This document shows, one piece after another, positions 10,401-19,267 of a DNA stretch of 64,000 nucleotides (positions are counted from its first letter, which is position 1; each line of letters starts with the position of its first letter). The stretch is taken from the NCBI GenBank assembly GCA_031291055.1, contig JARLJU010000022.1, forward strand, positions 124,001 to 188,000, given 5' to 3'. The stretch is from Rudaea sp. GTDB taxonomy: Bacteria; Pseudomonadota; Gammaproteobacteria; Xanthomonadales; Rhodanobacteraceae. Position numbers and translations under genes: made by a program. The notes under the pieces were generated by a model that saw only the letters and a program-made list of their open reading frames with translations, was not told the DNA's origin and did no database searches.

Positions 10401-10446
10401 CGAGCAGCAGCAGCGCCGATGCGAGAATTCCACGTACTATCCGCAT
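7444..10446 (-). CDS. Propeller sensor diguanylate cyclase (Reg_prop / Y_Y_Y / GGDEF)
   Basis: 1000 residues. Order: signal peptide (ALLLLASPGYAQ); about 650 residues of two-component-regulator propeller repeats with recurring LWIGT, IWAAS and LWLAT strands; a Y_Y_Y domain (LPPGDYTLRVEARD); one transmembrane helix near residue 785; a short coiled coil; and a C-terminal GGDEF domain with GGEEF near residue 912. It should sense a periplasmic ligand and make cyclic di-GMP inside. The inhibitory RxxD site is missing: the matching residues read PANA. The start at 10446 is chosen from the signal peptide; its SD is weak. Confidence 0.9.
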   Translation of the reverse strand: MRIVRGILASALLLLASPGYAQTQTAQPARPIDLSALGAPAFTTFSTRDGVPDEVIIDLQTDRDGFVWLASSQGLARYDGQHWNADDAPAIKGVLGEFFVDHAGTLWVAFRDRGLARFDGRQWHFEDFAGSSHASARALDETVDPAGHFELWAATFGAGVLLRDHGHWVPAPGNSQLPAMATCVIRTHTIGGRERIWVGTGAEGLWYREDGDWQRFRDPRFDAAQIEYLLTATHAGHEELWISTFGSGLWRLDGNGLRAWTVASGDVPSNDFYTLAQSHPPDGDRDIWAASRAGLVRVHNDRAEAFDRSYGLPSDVVRGLNVWRSPDGYDVLWLATEGGVARTIIGANPWKTASLMGARGSGVFGVIVEPDGSGGERLWVASSADGLGLYEHAQWRIFTPSNSALAQTDLRFIKHAPDELGEPALWIGMENGGLQRVREGPRFESIAVPWKLGSGQAVTDVLGREFDGRHEQWFATRASGLYRRREGKWTSFHPDGSGSDRITALAEQIDTSGRSWLWATAVGGLLRFDGTHADMIGRESGIPDDILIGITLLPDARGRQILWIGTANHGILRVDASDPRHPVVLAADLPPAPDPFVYGAQRDSTGHIYICTNNGVQKLTPTPGGYESRSFARRDGMVHDECNTNAQMIDAHDRFWTGTLGGLTVFDPAREVRDQQSKPLKLTDVRIGDTLVDGMPVRVPPSQHDLRIGFALLSWRDESASSFRTQLVGYEPVPGAWSAQNFRSFNSLPPGDYTLRVEARDYAGNASTPLQVPISILPEWWQQGWARLALAAAALAFAYVLLQWRTRRYKAQQRQLEKLVSMRTAELHDANARLVELSYKDALTGLANRRRLLETLDATPDIGYAAPATALIFVDVDHFKAYNDRHGHPAGDEALRSVAAALRACAPANALLARYGGEEFACLLPATEAARARAIAEQFRAAVEACQVPIPGTDDFNRVTISAGVAVGVIASNTDAHRLLRDADIALYQAKRDGRNCVRG

Positions 10447-10682
10447 GCGGCTTGTCGGTCGATCATTGCTGCTGTCCCCCTGTGCGGCCGAGCGCGGGAC
10501 GAGGCAGGATGTGCCTGCGTTCCACCCCCGGCGAGCGTACGATCGTGCCGGAGACAACGCAATGGGCAGCCCGTTCAGCGGGTACGCCCATCCATGACTC
10601 CCGCCACACGCCTTGCGAAGCAAAAACCGGAACACTGCGTCTGCTACGCTCAGGCTCGCACTCTTCATCACGGGGAACCTTC

Positions 10683-12719
10683 ATGAAAGCGATTTTGGCT
10701 CTAGGCTTGTCCATGTTCGCCGCGACCGCACTATGTGCCGAAACCGCGGGCGATACCACACGCTACGTCGCCCTGGTCAACGGCGGGACGACGAAAGCTG
10801 GCCATCAGACAGTAACGCGCGACGGCGATGGCACGACCCGGGTCGAATTCATCTTCAAGGACAACGGGCGCGGTCCCGAGCTCAAGGAGGAATTCAAGCT
10901 CGGCAAGGACGGCACGTTCATCAGTTACCACGTCGCCGGCCAATCGACGTTCGGTGCGCCGATCGATGAAACCTTTACCCGCAGCGGCGACAAGGCGTCG
11001 TGGAAGTCAACCTCGGACAAGGGTGAGCAAGACGTCGCCGGCACGGCGTTGTACACCCCGCTTGGCGGCACGCCGGAGAGCTTCTCGGTCGCCTTTGCGG
11101 CGCTGGCCAAGCGCAGCGACGGCAAGCTGCCGCTCATCCCGAGCGGCATGCTGACCATGCGCAAGCTCGGCGAAGCCGAAGTGACCAACGGTCCGGAAAA
11201 GCGCAAGGTCCAGCTCGTCGCACTGACCGGAATAGGTTTTACCCCGACGATCGCGTGGGCGACCACGGATGCTTCACCGCGTCTGTTCGCATTCATTTTT
11301 CCCGGCTTCCTGCAACTGATCGAGGAAGGCTTCGAGCAGAATGGCGCCGCGCTCGAAACCCAGCAGAAAGCCGCCGAAAAGGAAATGCTGGTCGCGCTGC
11401 AGCAGCGTCTGGCGCATCCGCTGGCCGGCACGACGCTGATCCACAACGCGCGCATATTCGACAGCGAACGCGCAACGCTTGGCGCCGCCAGCGACCTGCT
11501 GCTGCAGGACGGCCGCATCATCGCGATCAGCGATTCGGGCGACGAGAAGCGCAAAGCCGATCACACCGTTGACGCAGGTGGCCGGGTGCTGTTGCCGGGC
11601 CTGTTCGACATGCATGCCCATACCAGTTTCTGGGAGGGCGGCCTGCACCTGGCCGCGGGCATCACCACGATCCGCGACATGGGCAACGACAACACCACGC
11701 TGCAGCAGCTTATCGCGCAGGAAGAGGCCGGCACCTTGCTCGCGCCGCATGTGGTTCCCGCGGGCTTCATCGAAGGCGAAAGTCCGATGTCGGCGCGCAA
11801 CGGCTTCGTCATCAAGGATCTTGCCGGAGCCAAGCACGCGATCGACTGGTACCACGAGCACAACTATCCGCAGATCAAGATATACAACTCGTTCCCGAAG
11901 GCGATCCTGCCGGAAACGACTGCTTACGCGCACAGCAAAGGCATGCGCGTGAGCGGACACATTCCCGTGTTTCTGCGTGCGCACGAAGCGGTGGAGCAGG
12001 GCTACGACGAAATCCAGCACATCAACCAGGTGCTGCTCAACTTCCTCGTCGACGACAAGACCGATACACGCACGCTCGAGCGCTTCCGGCTGCCGGCGGA
12101 CAAGGTGGCGGACCTTGATTTCGACAGCAAGCCGGTGCAGGACTACATCGCATTCCTGGTGCGGCACAAGACCGTGATCGATCCGACCCTGACCACGTTC
12201 GATTTCATCCGCCAGCGCGACGGCGATCTGTCGCAGGCCTACGCCGCCGTCGCCGACAACATGCCACCGGACGTGCGCCGCGGTTTCTTCCAGGCCTCAA
12301 TGAACATTCCCGACGAAGCCACTCACGCACGCTATGAAAAATCCTACGCGAAGATGATCGATTTCACCGGGCGCATGTACAAGGCCGGCATTCCGCTGGT
12401 TGCTGGTACCGACGCACTCGCCGGTTTCACGCTGCAGCGCGAGCTGGAACTTTATGTGCAGGCGGGTCTGACGCCGGCGCAGACGTTGCAGGTGGCAACG
12501 TACAACGGCGCCAAATACGCACGCGTGCTCGATGATCGCGGTGTGGTCATGCAAGGCAAGCGCGCGGATCTCGTCCTGTTCGACGGCGATCCGACAAAGA
12601 ACATTTCCGACGTGCGCAAAGTGGCCCTGGTCATAAAAGGCGACAAGGCCTACTACCCGAGCGAGATCGACGAGGCGCTGGGCATAAAGCCGTTTGCGCA
12701 GCCGCTGACCGTGCACTGA
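10683..12719 (+). CDS. Secreted amidohydrolase-family metal-dependent hydrolase
   Basis: 678 residues, ATG at 10683 with GGGGAA upstream and a signal peptide ending ALCAE. The first 200 or so residues form an uncharacterised beta-rich domain; the amidohydrolase barrel follows. Metal-ligand motifs are HAH near residue 310, the lysine/histidine stretches IKIYNSF and VSGHIPVF, IQHINQ and AGTDA near 575. The C-terminus (GKRADLVLFDGDP) is the usual composite beta domain. The family includes dipeptidases, imidazolonepropionases and organophosphate acid anhydrolases; substrate unknown. Divergent from the propeller sensor. Confidence 0.88.
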   Translation: MKAILALGLSMFAATALCAETAGDTTRYVALVNGGTTKAGHQTVTRDGDGTTRVEFIFKDNGRGPELKEEFKLGKDGTFISYHVAGQSTFGAPIDETFTRSGDKASWKSTSDKGEQDVAGTALYTPLGGTPESFSVAFAALAKRSDGKLPLIPSGMLTMRKLGEAEVTNGPEKRKVQLVALTGIGFTPTIAWATTDASPRLFAFIFPGFLQLIEEGFEQNGAALETQQKAAEKEMLVALQQRLAHPLAGTTLIHNARIFDSERATLGAASDLLLQDGRIIAISDSGDEKRKADHTVDAGGRVLLPGLFDMHAHTSFWEGGLHLAAGITTIRDMGNDNTTLQQLIAQEEAGTLLAPHVVPAGFIEGESPMSARNGFVIKDLAGAKHAIDWYHEHNYPQIKIYNSFPKAILPETTAYAHSKGMRVSGHIPVFLRAHEAVEQGYDEIQHINQVLLNFLVDDKTDTRTLERFRLPADKVADLDFDSKPVQDYIAFLVRHKTVIDPTLTTFDFIRQRDGDLSQAYAAVADNMPPDVRRGFFQASMNIPDEATHARYEKSYAKMIDFTGRMYKAGIPLVAGTDALAGFTLQRELELYVQAGLTPAQTLQVATYNGAKYARVLDDRGVVMQGKRADLVLFDGDPTKNISDVRKVALVIKGDKAYYPSEIDEALGIKPFAQPLTVH

Positions 12720-12732
12720 TTCGCACAGGAGA

Positions 12733-12771
12733 CTGCATGCACGTCACGCCGTTGCCGTGTCCTGCATGCAG
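12733..12771. terminator. Inverted repeat between convergent genes
   Basis: A 9-bp inverted repeat, CTGCATGCA and TGCATGCAG, encloses 21 bases in the 75-bp gap between the convergent amidohydrolase and cupredoxin genes. The position suits a bidirectional terminator, but no T-tract is present on either side. Confidence 0.35.
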
Positions 12772-12794
12772 CGGCGGACAGATTCGATCGCGGA

Positions 12795-13538
12795 TCATTC
12801 CACGGTCAAGTGCGTATCGCCCGACGCCGGGCCGTGAGTATGGCAATAGAAATAGTACGAAAACCCTGCCTGACTCGGCGTCACGTCGTATTCCTGGCCC
12901 TGGCTCAAACCGGGAGGGGACTGGTGCGGAAAACCCGGGCCGCCATCGGAATGGATGGCGTGCAGCGCCACGGAATCTGCATCGACGAACCGGATCATCG
13001 TGCCGGACTTGATCGACATGAGGGGCGGGAAATGAGTGTGGGCGCCGCTGCCGGTGCCGTCGTCGATGCGCAGGATCACTTGATTGGCGACATCAATGGT
13101 TGCCGTGGCATGCGTGGTGTTCGCGGCGACCTGTACGGCGGCATCGAGCAGATACGTGCCGGAATCTCCGTCGGTCGGCACGTTCGCCGAGATCTCGCCG
13201 ACGCCGTAACCACCGTTGGCGAACGTCATGCTGGTGGGGTCGATGGCCGTTGTCCATGACGCGGGACCTCCGCTCACGCTGAGGACGGCGCTTCCCGCAT
13301 AGCCGCACGAGCGTATCTTGACCAGATAACGGCTTTGCGTGCCGAGCGTGGTCGCGCGGTCGGCGGGGCTCGCCAGTGCGGCGATGCCCGGGACCGCTAC
13401 ACCGGAACAACTCGGTCCGGCATCGAAGTCGTCGCCGTAGATGAAGTCGCTGGCGCGTGCATTTATGCCGGGCAGCAGCGCGAGTACAACGAGAGCGATC
13501 ACGCAACGGCCCGCGCCGTTGATTCGGAAATCAAGCAT
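12795..13538 (-). CDS. Secreted cupredoxin (plastocyanin/azurin-like)
   Basis: 247 residues with a signal peptide to about residue 29. Directly after it stands DFIYGDDFD (31-39), a variant of the tag seen at the C-terminus of five other secreted proteins here. A middle region of about 100 residues resembles an immunoglobulin-like domain. The C-terminal 90 residues are a cupredoxin: LHAIHSDG gives the first histidine and YCHTHG the cysteine-histidine pair, with further histidine in DTHLTV. Likely a periplasmic or surface blue-copper electron carrier. GGGGAGA precedes the ATG. Confidence 0.8.
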   Translation of the reverse strand: MLDFRINGAGRCVIALVVLALLPGINARASDFIYGDDFDAGPSCSGVAVPGIAALASPADRATTLGTQSRYLVKIRSCGYAGSAVLSVSGGPASWTTAIDPTSMTFANGGYGVGEISANVPTDGDSGTYLLDAAVQVAANTTHATATIDVANQVILRIDDGTGSGAHTHFPPLMSIKSGTMIRFVDADSVALHAIHSDGGPGFPHQSPPGLSQGQEYDVTPSQAGFSYYFYCHTHGPASGDTHLTVE

Positions 13539-13664
13539 TGCATTCTCCCCAGCTATGCAGAATCAAGGCAGCCTGATCCCAGTCGCCCAATTCTTCCCAA
13601 CCCCCGGGGCGCAGGATTCACCCACAGCGCGCCCGCGTCAAGGATCGAAGGATTACGCTTTCCC

Positions 13665-13691
13665 GCCGGTTGCGCCGGTTGCGCCGGTTGC
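13665..13691. repeat. Triplicated 9-bp direct repeat
   Basis: Three adjacent copies of GCCGGTTGC in the noncoding leader of the zinc-finger gene. Such short in-phase repeats can change copy number by slippage; no function is suggested. Confidence 0.7.
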
Positions 13692-13809
13692 GGCCCAATA
13701 CCGACGCCGCCGCCGGGCAGGATCGCGAGCGCGCCATCCGGTTGTATTGCGATTCACCCGCCCGCATTATCCGTGCGAGGTTTACGCCAGATGCGGCAGG
13801 AGAGTAGCC

Positions 13810-14076
13810 ATGGCCACAGGCTGGGCGGGAGACAACGCAGTGCAGGACCAGATCGATGCCACGATCAAGGACGCGATCAAACGCGCGCGCAGCAAGGTGC
13901 CCAGCGGGCCAGGCCTGAAGCACTGCGAAGAGTGCGATGCGAAGATTCCGCAAGCGCGGCGCAAGGCCGTTCCCGGCGTACGCCTGTGCGTGTCCTGTCA
14001 GGACGTCAGGGACAAGGCGCAAGGCGCGGTCAGCGGCTACAACCGGCGCGGCAGCAAGGATAGTCAGCTGCGCTGA
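13810..14076 (+). CDS. DksA/TraR-type C4 zinc-finger protein
   Basis: 88 residues. The zinc finger is CEEC followed 17 residues later by CVSC, as in the short DksA/TraR proteins of the YbiI type. AGGAGAG is 5-6 bases upstream of the ATG. It lacks the long coiled-coil of DksA proper, so action in the RNA-polymerase secondary channel like DksA is uncertain. A longer upstream frame exists but has no SD and no homology-like pattern. Confidence 0.85.
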   Translation: MATGWAGDNAVQDQIDATIKDAIKRARSKVPSGPGLKHCEECDAKIPQARRKAVPGVRLCVSCQDVRDKAQGAVSGYNRRGSKDSQLR

Positions 14077-14162
14077 ATCGATGTGCCGGCGCTGCCCCGG
14101 CCGCGATCGTTTCCGACTATGATTGCGCCCCGGCGAACCAGAAACCTCCACGAGTCGACATC

Positions 14163-14417
14163 ATGGCCGATACATTGCCCGACCGCCTTGCGCTGGATCC
14201 GCGCAGTCCGTTCCACGACGCCGCGATCCTCGCGCGCGGCATCGGCATCCGTTTCAACGGCCAGGAACGGACCACGGTCGAGGAATACTGCGTCAGCGAA
14301 GGCTGGATCCGGGTCGCGGCCGGGCGCTCGCTGGACCGCCGCGGCAATCCGATGACGCTCAAGCTCAAGGGCGAGGTCGTGCCCTATTTCCTCGACACCG
14401 TCGCGGCGGACAAGTAG
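14163..14417 (+). CDS. DUF3297 family protein
   Basis: 84 residues matching the DUF3297 pattern: a proline-rich start, LALDPRSPFHD, GIGIRFNG, VEEYCVSEGWIRVAAG and the C-terminal NPMTLKLKGEV. This small cytoplasmic family is widespread in proteobacteria and has no assigned function. It lies between the zinc-finger gene and the RIO kinase on the same strand; gaps of 86 and 105 bases leave co-transcription open. Confidence 0.88.
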   Translation: MADTLPDRLALDPRSPFHDAAILARGIGIRFNGQERTTVEEYCVSEGWIRVAAGRSLDRRGNPMTLKLKGEVVPYFLDTVAADK

Positions 14418-14522
14418 GCACGACGAAGTCTGGCGGCCGGAATCGACGCCTGACGCATGCATAACGACGCCAAAACGCCGGATCGGCGATAATGGCGGTT
14501 CTATTTTTTTTGGCAACCCGTA

Positions 14523-15380
14523 ATGAAAACCCCCAAGGGCCTGCAGGCACTGGTCGACGATGGCGTGATCGACGACGTGCTGCGGCCGCTCAAGAGCGGC
14601 AAGGAAGCGTCGGTATACGTGGTGCGGGCGAGCGACGAAGTGCTTTGCGCAAAAGTATACAAAGACATGGCGCAGCGCAGTTTCCAGGCGCGCGTGCAAT
14701 ACCAGGAAGGGCGCAAGTTCCGCGGCAGCCGGCAGGCGCGCGCGATCGGCAAGGCGACGAAATTCGGCCGCCGCGAACAGGAAGCCGAGTGGAAGAACAC
14801 CGAGGTCGATGCACTTTATCGCCTGGCCGCAGCCGGCGTGCGCGTGCCGCGTCCGCGCGGATATTTCCACGGCGTGCTGCTGATGGACCTGGTCACCGAC
14901 GAACACGGCCACAGCGCGCCGCGCCTGGGCGAAGTGGAACTGACACCCGAGCAGGCGCGTTCATTCCACGCCGAGTTGATCCGCGACGTGGTGCGCATGC
15001 TCTGTCAGGGGCTGATCCACGGCGACCTTTCCGAATACAACATGCTGATCGCCGCGAGTGGGCCGGTGATCATCGACTTTCCGCAGGTGGTCAGCGCGGC
15101 CGGCAACAATGCCGCGCGCGCGATGCTGCTGCGCGACGTGCACAATCTGCGCGATACGCTGGCCCGGTTTGCGCCGGAACTCGGCGACACGCATTTCGGT
15201 GAACAGATGTGGGCGTTGTATGAAAAGAGCGAGCTGCATGCAGACACCGTCCTGAACGGCAGCTTCACTTTCGACGAACGCCGCGCCGACGTGGGTGCGA
15301 TCATGTCGTCCATCGAGGAAGCGCGCAAGGAAGCGATGATTCGCCAACAGGGGCGTGAGGAAGCGGCGTTGCGGGATTGA
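14523..15380 (+). CDS. RIO-type serine protein kinase
   Basis: 285 residues of bacterial RIO1-like kinase. The nucleotide loop is [10 protein letters not shown] (about 24-33), the ATP-orienting lysine is in LCAKVYKD, the catalytic loop is [12 protein letters not shown] and the metal-binding motif is IIDFPQ. All catalytic residues are present, so the protein should be active. Bacterial members are implicated in stress responses, but targets are mostly unknown. The C-terminus is a charged helix ([12 protein letters not shown]). Confidence 0.9.
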   Translation: MKTPKGLQALVDDGVIDDVLRPLKSGKEASVYVVRASDEVLCAKVYKDMAQRSFQARVQYQEGRKFRGSRQARAIGKATKFGRREQEAEWKNTEVDALYRLAAAGVRVPRPRGYFHGVLLMDLVTDEHGHSAPRLGEVELTPEQARSFHAELIRDVVRMLCQGLIHGDLSEYNMLIAASGPVIIDFPQVVSAAGNNAARAMLLRDVHNLRDTLARFAPELGDTHFGEQMWALYEKSELHADTVLNGSFTFDERRADVGAIMSSIEEARKEAMIRQQGREEAALRD

Positions 15381-15459
15381 TGCAGGCCCGGCCGCGCACC
15401 GGCTGGATTCGCCCGCGATCAATCCCCATATCTGCAGCTTGTCAACGCAGGACAAGCAG

Positions 15460-16449
15460 ATGATTCCTTTTTCCGTTCTTGATCTGGCGCCGGTCATCGA
15501 GGGCAGCGATGCCACGCAGACCTTCGCCAACACGCTGGATCTGGCGCGCGCGGCCGAGCGCCTGGGTTATCGCCGCTACTGGCTGGCCGAACATCACAAC
15601 ATGCCAGGTATTGCCAGTGCCGCGACCGCGGTGCTGATCGGCCACGTGGCCGGCGGCACGTCGAAAATCCGTGTCGGTGCCGGCGGCGTCATGCTGCCGA
15701 ACCATGCGCCACTGCAGGTTGCCGAGCAGTTCGGCACGCTGGCCTGCCTGTATCCCGGACGCATCGATCTGGGTCTCGGTCGCGCGCCCGGCACCGATCA
15801 GGCCGCTGCGCACGCCTTGCGTCGCTACTACCAGAATGCGGAGGAATTTCCCGCCGATGTCGTGGAGCTGATGCGTTATTTCGAACCGGCACGTGCGGGG
15901 CAGGCCGTGCGTGCGGTGCCCGGTGCCGGTATCGAGGTGGAAATGTGGATACTGGGATCGAGCCTGTTCGGCGCACGCCTGGCCGCGGCGCTGGGGCTTT
16001 CCTACGCATTCGCTTCGCATTTCGCGCCGGACGCGATGGAAGAAGCGCTGGCGCTATACCGCCGCGATTTCCGTGCGTCGTCGCGGCTGGCGCAGCCGCA
16101 TGTCATGCTGGCGTTGAATGTGGTCGCCGCCGACACCGATGGCGAAGCCGCGCGCCTGTTCACCACGCAGCAGCAGGCGTTTGTCAACCTGCGTCGTGGC
16201 CATCCGGGGCTGGTGCCGCCGCCGCTGGCCTCGGCCGCAGCGATGAATTCCTACTGCACGCCGGAAGAAAAGGCCGGCGTCGATCGCGCCCTGGCCTGCG
16301 CCGTCATCGGCGCACCCGCCAGCGTGCGCGATGGCATCGCTGCCTTTGTGGCCCGGCATCGTCCGGATGAGCTCATGCTGACCGCGAACGTCTTCGACCA
16401 CGCCGCGCGCGTGCGCTCGTTCGAACTGGTGATGAACTGCGTGAAGTGA
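15460..16449 (+). CDS. LLM-class flavin-dependent oxidoreductase
   Basis: 329 residues of the bacterial-luciferase-like superfamily, close to the subgroup containing MsnO8: [42 protein letters not shown] and [15 protein letters not shown] are all typical. It should bind FMNH2 or F420-type flavin in a TIM barrel; the substrate is unknown. Start at 15460 is supported by AGGAC about 7 bases upstream. It follows the RIO kinase by 79 bases on the same strand. Confidence 0.9.
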   Translation: MIPFSVLDLAPVIEGSDATQTFANTLDLARAAERLGYRRYWLAEHHNMPGIASAATAVLIGHVAGGTSKIRVGAGGVMLPNHAPLQVAEQFGTLACLYPGRIDLGLGRAPGTDQAAAHALRRYYQNAEEFPADVVELMRYFEPARAGQAVRAVPGAGIEVEMWILGSSLFGARLAAALGLSYAFASHFAPDAMEEALALYRRDFRASSRLAQPHVMLALNVVAADTDGEAARLFTTQQQAFVNLRRGHPGLVPPPLASAAAMNSYCTPEEKAGVDRALACAVIGAPASVRDGIAAFVARHRPDELMLTANVFDHAARVRSFELVMNCVK

Positions 16450-16488
16450 GTTGCCGCGTGTTGCGGGGCGATGCGCGGCGTGGAAACC

Positions 16489-17736
16489 TCAGAGCGGTGC
16501 CGGTTCCGGCGCAAACCGGGCGACGAAATCGGCGGCCGGCTCCGGGCGGCCAAGATGGTAGCCCTGGGCGAAGTCGCAGCCCATTTCGGTGAGCATGTCC
16601 TGCGTGACCTGGTCCTCGACGCCTTCGGCAATGGCCATCAGGTCCATTTCGTGCGCGAGGTTGATCAACCCGTGAACCAGTTTTGTCGTGCGTGCGTCGG
16701 TCTGGATGGCGCCGGTAAGCGATTTGTCGATCTTCAGTTCGGTGGCGGGAAACCGGCTCAGATAGGCGATCGACGAATAACCGGTGCCGAAATCGTCGAC
16801 CGCGATGCGCATGCCGTGATCTCGCAGGCGGCGCAGCACGCGCACGGTCATGTCCAGATCGTTGACGAGCGCGGTCTCGGTGATCTCGGCCACGACGGTA
16901 CTGGGCGGCAGGCCCCAGATCTGCAGCGCATCCAGCAACTGTTCGACCAGGCCAGGCTTGGTGAATACCCGCGTCGAAAGGTTGATGGCAAAGGTGAAGT
17001 CCTGCCTTCCGCCCAGAGCCGCGGCATGCCGCAACGTCGCGTTGATGCTCCAGCGCGTGAGCGCCCAGATCAGGTCGCTGCGTTCGGCAAACTGCACGAA
17101 TTCCGCCGGCTCCACTTCGCCATGCAGCGGACTGTTCCAGCGTGCCAGCGATTCGGCCCCGACCACGCGCCGTGTTTTCAGATTCACGACCGGCTGGAAG
17201 TATGCGCGCAGCCGGTTCAACTCGATCGCTTCGCGCAGTTCCTCGTAGAAGATTTCCTTCCCCGGTCCCATCGGCCGATAGAAGACGCTGCGCTCGCCCA
17301 GCCGTTGCGCTTCATCAACCGCGATCTCGGCACGCCGGCACAGCTGGTCGGCGTCCGCGCCATGGTCGGGGAAGAATGCGACGCCCATCGTGGGACGTCC
17401 GTGCCATGGCGAGGTTGCGCTGTTCAATGGCTGTTCGAACGCTTTCACCAGCCGCGTGGTGGCGAGCAGCACATGATTCTGGCTGAGCATGTCGGGCAGC
17501 AACACGGTGAAGCTCTCATCCCCCGAATGGAATACCTGGTCGATCGGCCGCAACGATTGGCCGATCAGCATGCGCGCATCTTCGTCGGCCTGCGCGCCGC
17601 GTTCCCAGCCGAAACGCAGGCTGATGTCGCGCAGGCCGCGCACGCGCACGATCTGCACGGCGAAGCGTTTGCCAGTGCCCGCGCACGAATCGATCTGCGC
17701 CTGAATCGCGGCAAGTATCTGATTGCGGTTCAGCAT
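16489..17736 (-). CDS. Degenerate GGDEF / intact EAL phosphodiesterase
   Basis: 415 residues. An N-terminal GGDEF-like domain has SGDESF (71-76) in place of GGDEF and should not make cyclic di-GMP. The C-terminal EAL domain (about 165-410) keeps the metal and catalytic residues: ESL at 195, FAINLS, ITET, DDFGTGYSS (314-322), LKIDKS, AEGVED (370-375) and QGYHLG. It is therefore probably an active cyclic-di-GMP phosphodiesterase. No membrane segment. It begins 10 bases after the HD-GYP stop, so the two are co-transcribed. Confidence 0.9.
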   Translation of the reverse strand: MLNRNQILAAIQAQIDSCAGTGKRFAVQIVRVRGLRDISLRFGWERGAQADEDARMLIGQSLRPIDQVFHSGDESFTVLLPDMLSQNHVLLATTRLVKAFEQPLNSATSPWHGRPTMGVAFFPDHGADADQLCRRAEIAVDEAQRLGERSVFYRPMGPGKEIFYEELREAIELNRLRAYFQPVVNLKTRRVVGAESLARWNSPLHGEVEPAEFVQFAERSDLIWALTRWSINATLRHAAALGGRQDFTFAINLSTRVFTKPGLVEQLLDALQIWGLPPSTVVAEITETALVNDLDMTVRVLRRLRDHGMRIAVDDFGTGYSSIAYLSRFPATELKIDKSLTGAIQTDARTTKLVHGLINLAHEMDLMAIAEGVEDQVTQDMLTEMGCDFAQGYHLGRPEPAADFVARFAPEPAPL

Positions 17737-17746
17737 CGGCGATCGG

Positions 17747-18967
17747 TCATTGCTGCAGGAAGTGCTCGGTTATGTCGATGGCGTACTCGCCCGGCGCAAG
17801 ACTGCGCGCGATTTCGACCATGTTTGCCGGGTCGCGCTGGTCCATCAGGTCCAGGATGCGGAAATCGGTCAGCGGCTGCTTGGCCGGTGTGCTCAGCACG
17901 AGCACTTTCGGCCGCAGGCGGCGCACCTGGTTCTGCGCCATGACCACCGCCACTTCGCCGGAATTCAGCTCAACCAGCGAACCGGTGGGATACACGCCTA
18001 GGCAGACCTGGAACTGTTCGACCAGCTCCGGCTGGAACAGCGTGCCGCGCGCCGCGTACATGTGCTGCAGCGCCTGATGGCGGGAAATGGCCGGCCGGTA
18101 GGGCCGCAGGCTCGACATCGCATCGTAGGTGTCGATGATGCCGAGCATGCGCCCGGCGATCGGTATGGCCGTGTCGGTCAGGCCGGCGGGATAGCCGCTG
18201 CCGTCATGACGTTCGTGATGCGTGCGCAGGATATCCACGACATCCGGGTCGGTAACGCTCGATCGGGCCAGGATCGCCAGCCCGTGCGTGACGTGAGAGC
18301 GCACCACTTCCACAGCGTTGGCCGAGAGCGATCCCTTGTATTGCAGCAATCCCTCCGGCAGCTGCGTCTTGCCGACATCCATGAGCAGGCCGCCGGCGGC
18401 GAGGCTGATGATGGTTTCCTCGGCAAAACCCATATGCCGGCCAAACGCCGCGGCCAGCGCGCTGCAACTGATCGAATGGCTGTAGGAATAGCTGTCGTGC
18501 TTGCGCAGGCCTTCCACGTAGAGGAACGCGTCGGCGTTGCGCAGCACGCTTGCCACCAGGGGCCGCACCGCCTGCTCGACGTATTCGACGGACAGTTCGC
18601 GGCCGCTGGCGATATCGTTGTAGATGCGATCCACCATCGCCGACGCGTTCTCGAGCGCCTTGTGCGCGCGCGGCACTTCCTCGACGACGTTGGCCCTGTC
18701 CGTATGCGTGATGCTGGCCTTGAAGCGCGACGCGGACAGGCTGGCGCGGGTGAGAACCCGGGCCCGGTGATCGACCACTTCACGGTGCGCGTCGATGTAG
18801 ACAAACTGGCAAAGCTCGCGCAGGGCGCGGATATCGTCTTCGCTGCGCACCTCGATACCCTGCAGCGGGAACGGCGTTCCCTCCCAGGGCCGATCCAGCC
18901 GGCAGACGAACATGCCGACGCGCAGATCGATCATGTCGATGCGCCGCTCATCTATTTCGGTGAGCAC
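17747..18967 (-). CDS. HD-GYP domain protein with DUF3391 N-terminus and altered HD motif
   Basis: 406 residues from a GTG preceded by AGGGGG. The N-terminus (MIDLRVGMFV) is DUF3391-like. The HD-GYP domain keeps HHERHDGSGYP and the histidine of YSYSHSIS, but the HD pair itself reads MD (LLMDVGK, residues 196-197), losing a metal-ligand histidine. Activity against cyclic di-GMP is therefore doubtful or altered. An ATG at 19024 is an alternative start with a weaker SD. Downstream, the GGDEF-EAL gene follows after 10 bases. Confidence 0.88.
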   Translation of the reverse strand: MLTEIDERRIDMIDLRVGMFVCRLDRPWEGTPFPLQGIEVRSEDDIRALRELCQFVYIDAHREVVDHRARVLTRASLSASRFKASITHTDRANVVEEVPRAHKALENASAMVDRIYNDIASGRELSVEYVEQAVRPLVASVLRNADAFLYVEGLRKHDSYSYSHSISCSALAAAFGRHMGFAEETIISLAAGGLLMDVGKTQLPEGLLQYKGSLSANAVEVVRSHVTHGLAILARSSVTDPDVVDILRTHHERHDGSGYPAGLTDTAIPIAGRMLGIIDTYDAMSSLRPYRPAISRHQALQHMYAARGTLFQPELVEQFQVCLGVYPTGSLVELNSGEVAVVMAQNQVRRLRPKVLVLSTPAKQPLTDFRILDLMDQRDPANMVEIARSLAPGEYAIDITEHFLQQ

Positions 18968-19267
18968 GCAGCCCCCTGGTGCACGTTGTTCACGCCCCCA
19001 GTGTATTTCATGCGCCGTACGCATGTCTCTAACCCTTCGGCATGGGGCACGCGCGGCGCGGCAGCCAATCTGGTTTGACTGCGGGGCGCACTCCGTGAAG
19101 CGCCGCAAGGAAGTACGTGGTTTGCGCAAATGGGCGGTGGCGGTGTGCCGTTGCTGGTGGCTCACGGAAGCCGCATCCGCGGATTCACCGCGACTGGCTA
19201 CGATGCTTTTTTTGCAAGCCGGTAGGCTAGCGCATCAGCTACGCAGGCGACGTTCGGGCGCCAAGCT
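18968..19267. other. Intergenic region, leader of HD-GYP gene
   Basis: 300 bases between the hybrid kinase stop and the HD-GYP start, both leftward. No supported gene, strong hairpin or clear promoter was found. The gap makes a separate promoter for the HD-GYP/EAL pair likely. Confidence 0.35.

Noticed and set aside
10368..10682. An upstream extension of 105 codons on the amidohydrolase
   Set aside because: It overlaps the leader of the divergent sensor gene; the signal peptide and SD fix the start at 10683.
16471..17943. A 490-codon open frame on the plus strand
   Set aside because: Antisense to the GGDEF-EAL gene; no start signal or domain.
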